Positions 63,971 to 64,000 of a stretch of 64,000 bases of DNA are shown in pieces. The first letter of the stretch is position 1. Every line of letters begins with the position of its first letter. The notes under the pieces are model-generated. The model was not told where the DNA came from. It saw only the letters and a program-made list of their open reading frames with translations, and ran no database searches. Origin of the DNA: Tabrizicola sp. (GTDB taxonomy: Bacteria > Pseudomonadota > Alphaproteobacteria > Rhodobacterales > Rhodobacteraceae). The stretch covers positions 62,001-126,000 of the forward strand of contig NZ_JAUXZE010000071.1 of the NCBI RefSeq assembly GCF_030694085.1. Direction: 5' to 3'. The translations under genes and the position numbers were made by a program.

Positions 63971-64000
63971 GGCCCGCCCTTTGTGCAACCTTTAGGCTTC

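Overview
The window comes from a high-GC alphaproteobacterium of the Rhodobacteraceae/Rhodobacterales type. The evidence is: the tail end of a Rhodobacter-type gene transfer agent (GTA) cluster at the left edge; a pdhA–pdhB–pdhC operon in which E1-beta carries its own lipoyl domain; a B12-dependent ribonucleotide reductase; an alphaproteobacterial Fur/Mur-like regulator; and an FnrL-like box at the right edge. Most of the window is ordinary chromosomal core. One long accessory catabolic operon is the main item of interest.

Layout, left to right. 1–4759: last three GTA tail genes (hub fragment, NlpC/P60 peptidase, giant tail-tip protein), then cysE. 5701–7906: a tightly overlapped phospholipid trio (PlsC-like, CdsA-like, CDP-alcohol phosphotransferase). 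7993–12239 (minus): ftsB and pdhABC. 12396–14520 (minus): pgk and a class I aldolase. 14659–15763: two overlapping cyclophilins, one cytosolic and one exported. 15798–19152: tyrS, anmK, rarD. 19280–21146 (minus): rRNA pseudouridine synthase, cupin, fatty acid desaturase. 21222–26512: FAD oxidoreductase, eno, two EamA transporters and a DUF533 protein. 26513–31907: nrdJ with an NrdR-like box, a coupled ImmA/IrrE-like peptidase, and a Fur-family regulator.

31916–51465 is the accessory catabolic region. It starts with an N-methylproline-demethylase-like flavoenzyme divergent from a TetR gene, and a MarR gene. A same-strand run of 13 genes over about 16 kb follows: molybdenum hydroxylase (FAD subunit plus a fused 2Fe-2S/Mo subunit), a 6-hydroxynicotinate-reductase-like protein, an ApbE-like UPF0280 protein, a DUF1185 protein, a polytopic membrane protein, a complete branched-chain-type ABC importer, and the two hydantoinase/oxoprolinase subunits. 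I read this as import, ring hydroxylation, reductive dearomatisation and ATP-dependent lactam opening of an N-heterocycle. The substrate is not determined by the sequence.

51622–56784 (minus): a TetR–adaptor–RND permease efflux operon with a perfect 16-bp palindrome at its head. 56941–62433: tgt, an OYE-family alkene reductase, lon with a strong terminator, and an HU-type protein with a long basic tail. 62460–63895: two tRNA-Val genes (CAC and UAC anticodons) flanking a small divergent pair, a four-helix membrane protein and a TetR regulator, with a perfect 10-4-10 inverted repeat between them.

Three families of short palindromic repeats are scattered between genes. Three independent TetR genes each have a convincing palindromic operator. 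I found no CRISPR array, no insertion sequence, no integrase and no rRNA operon.
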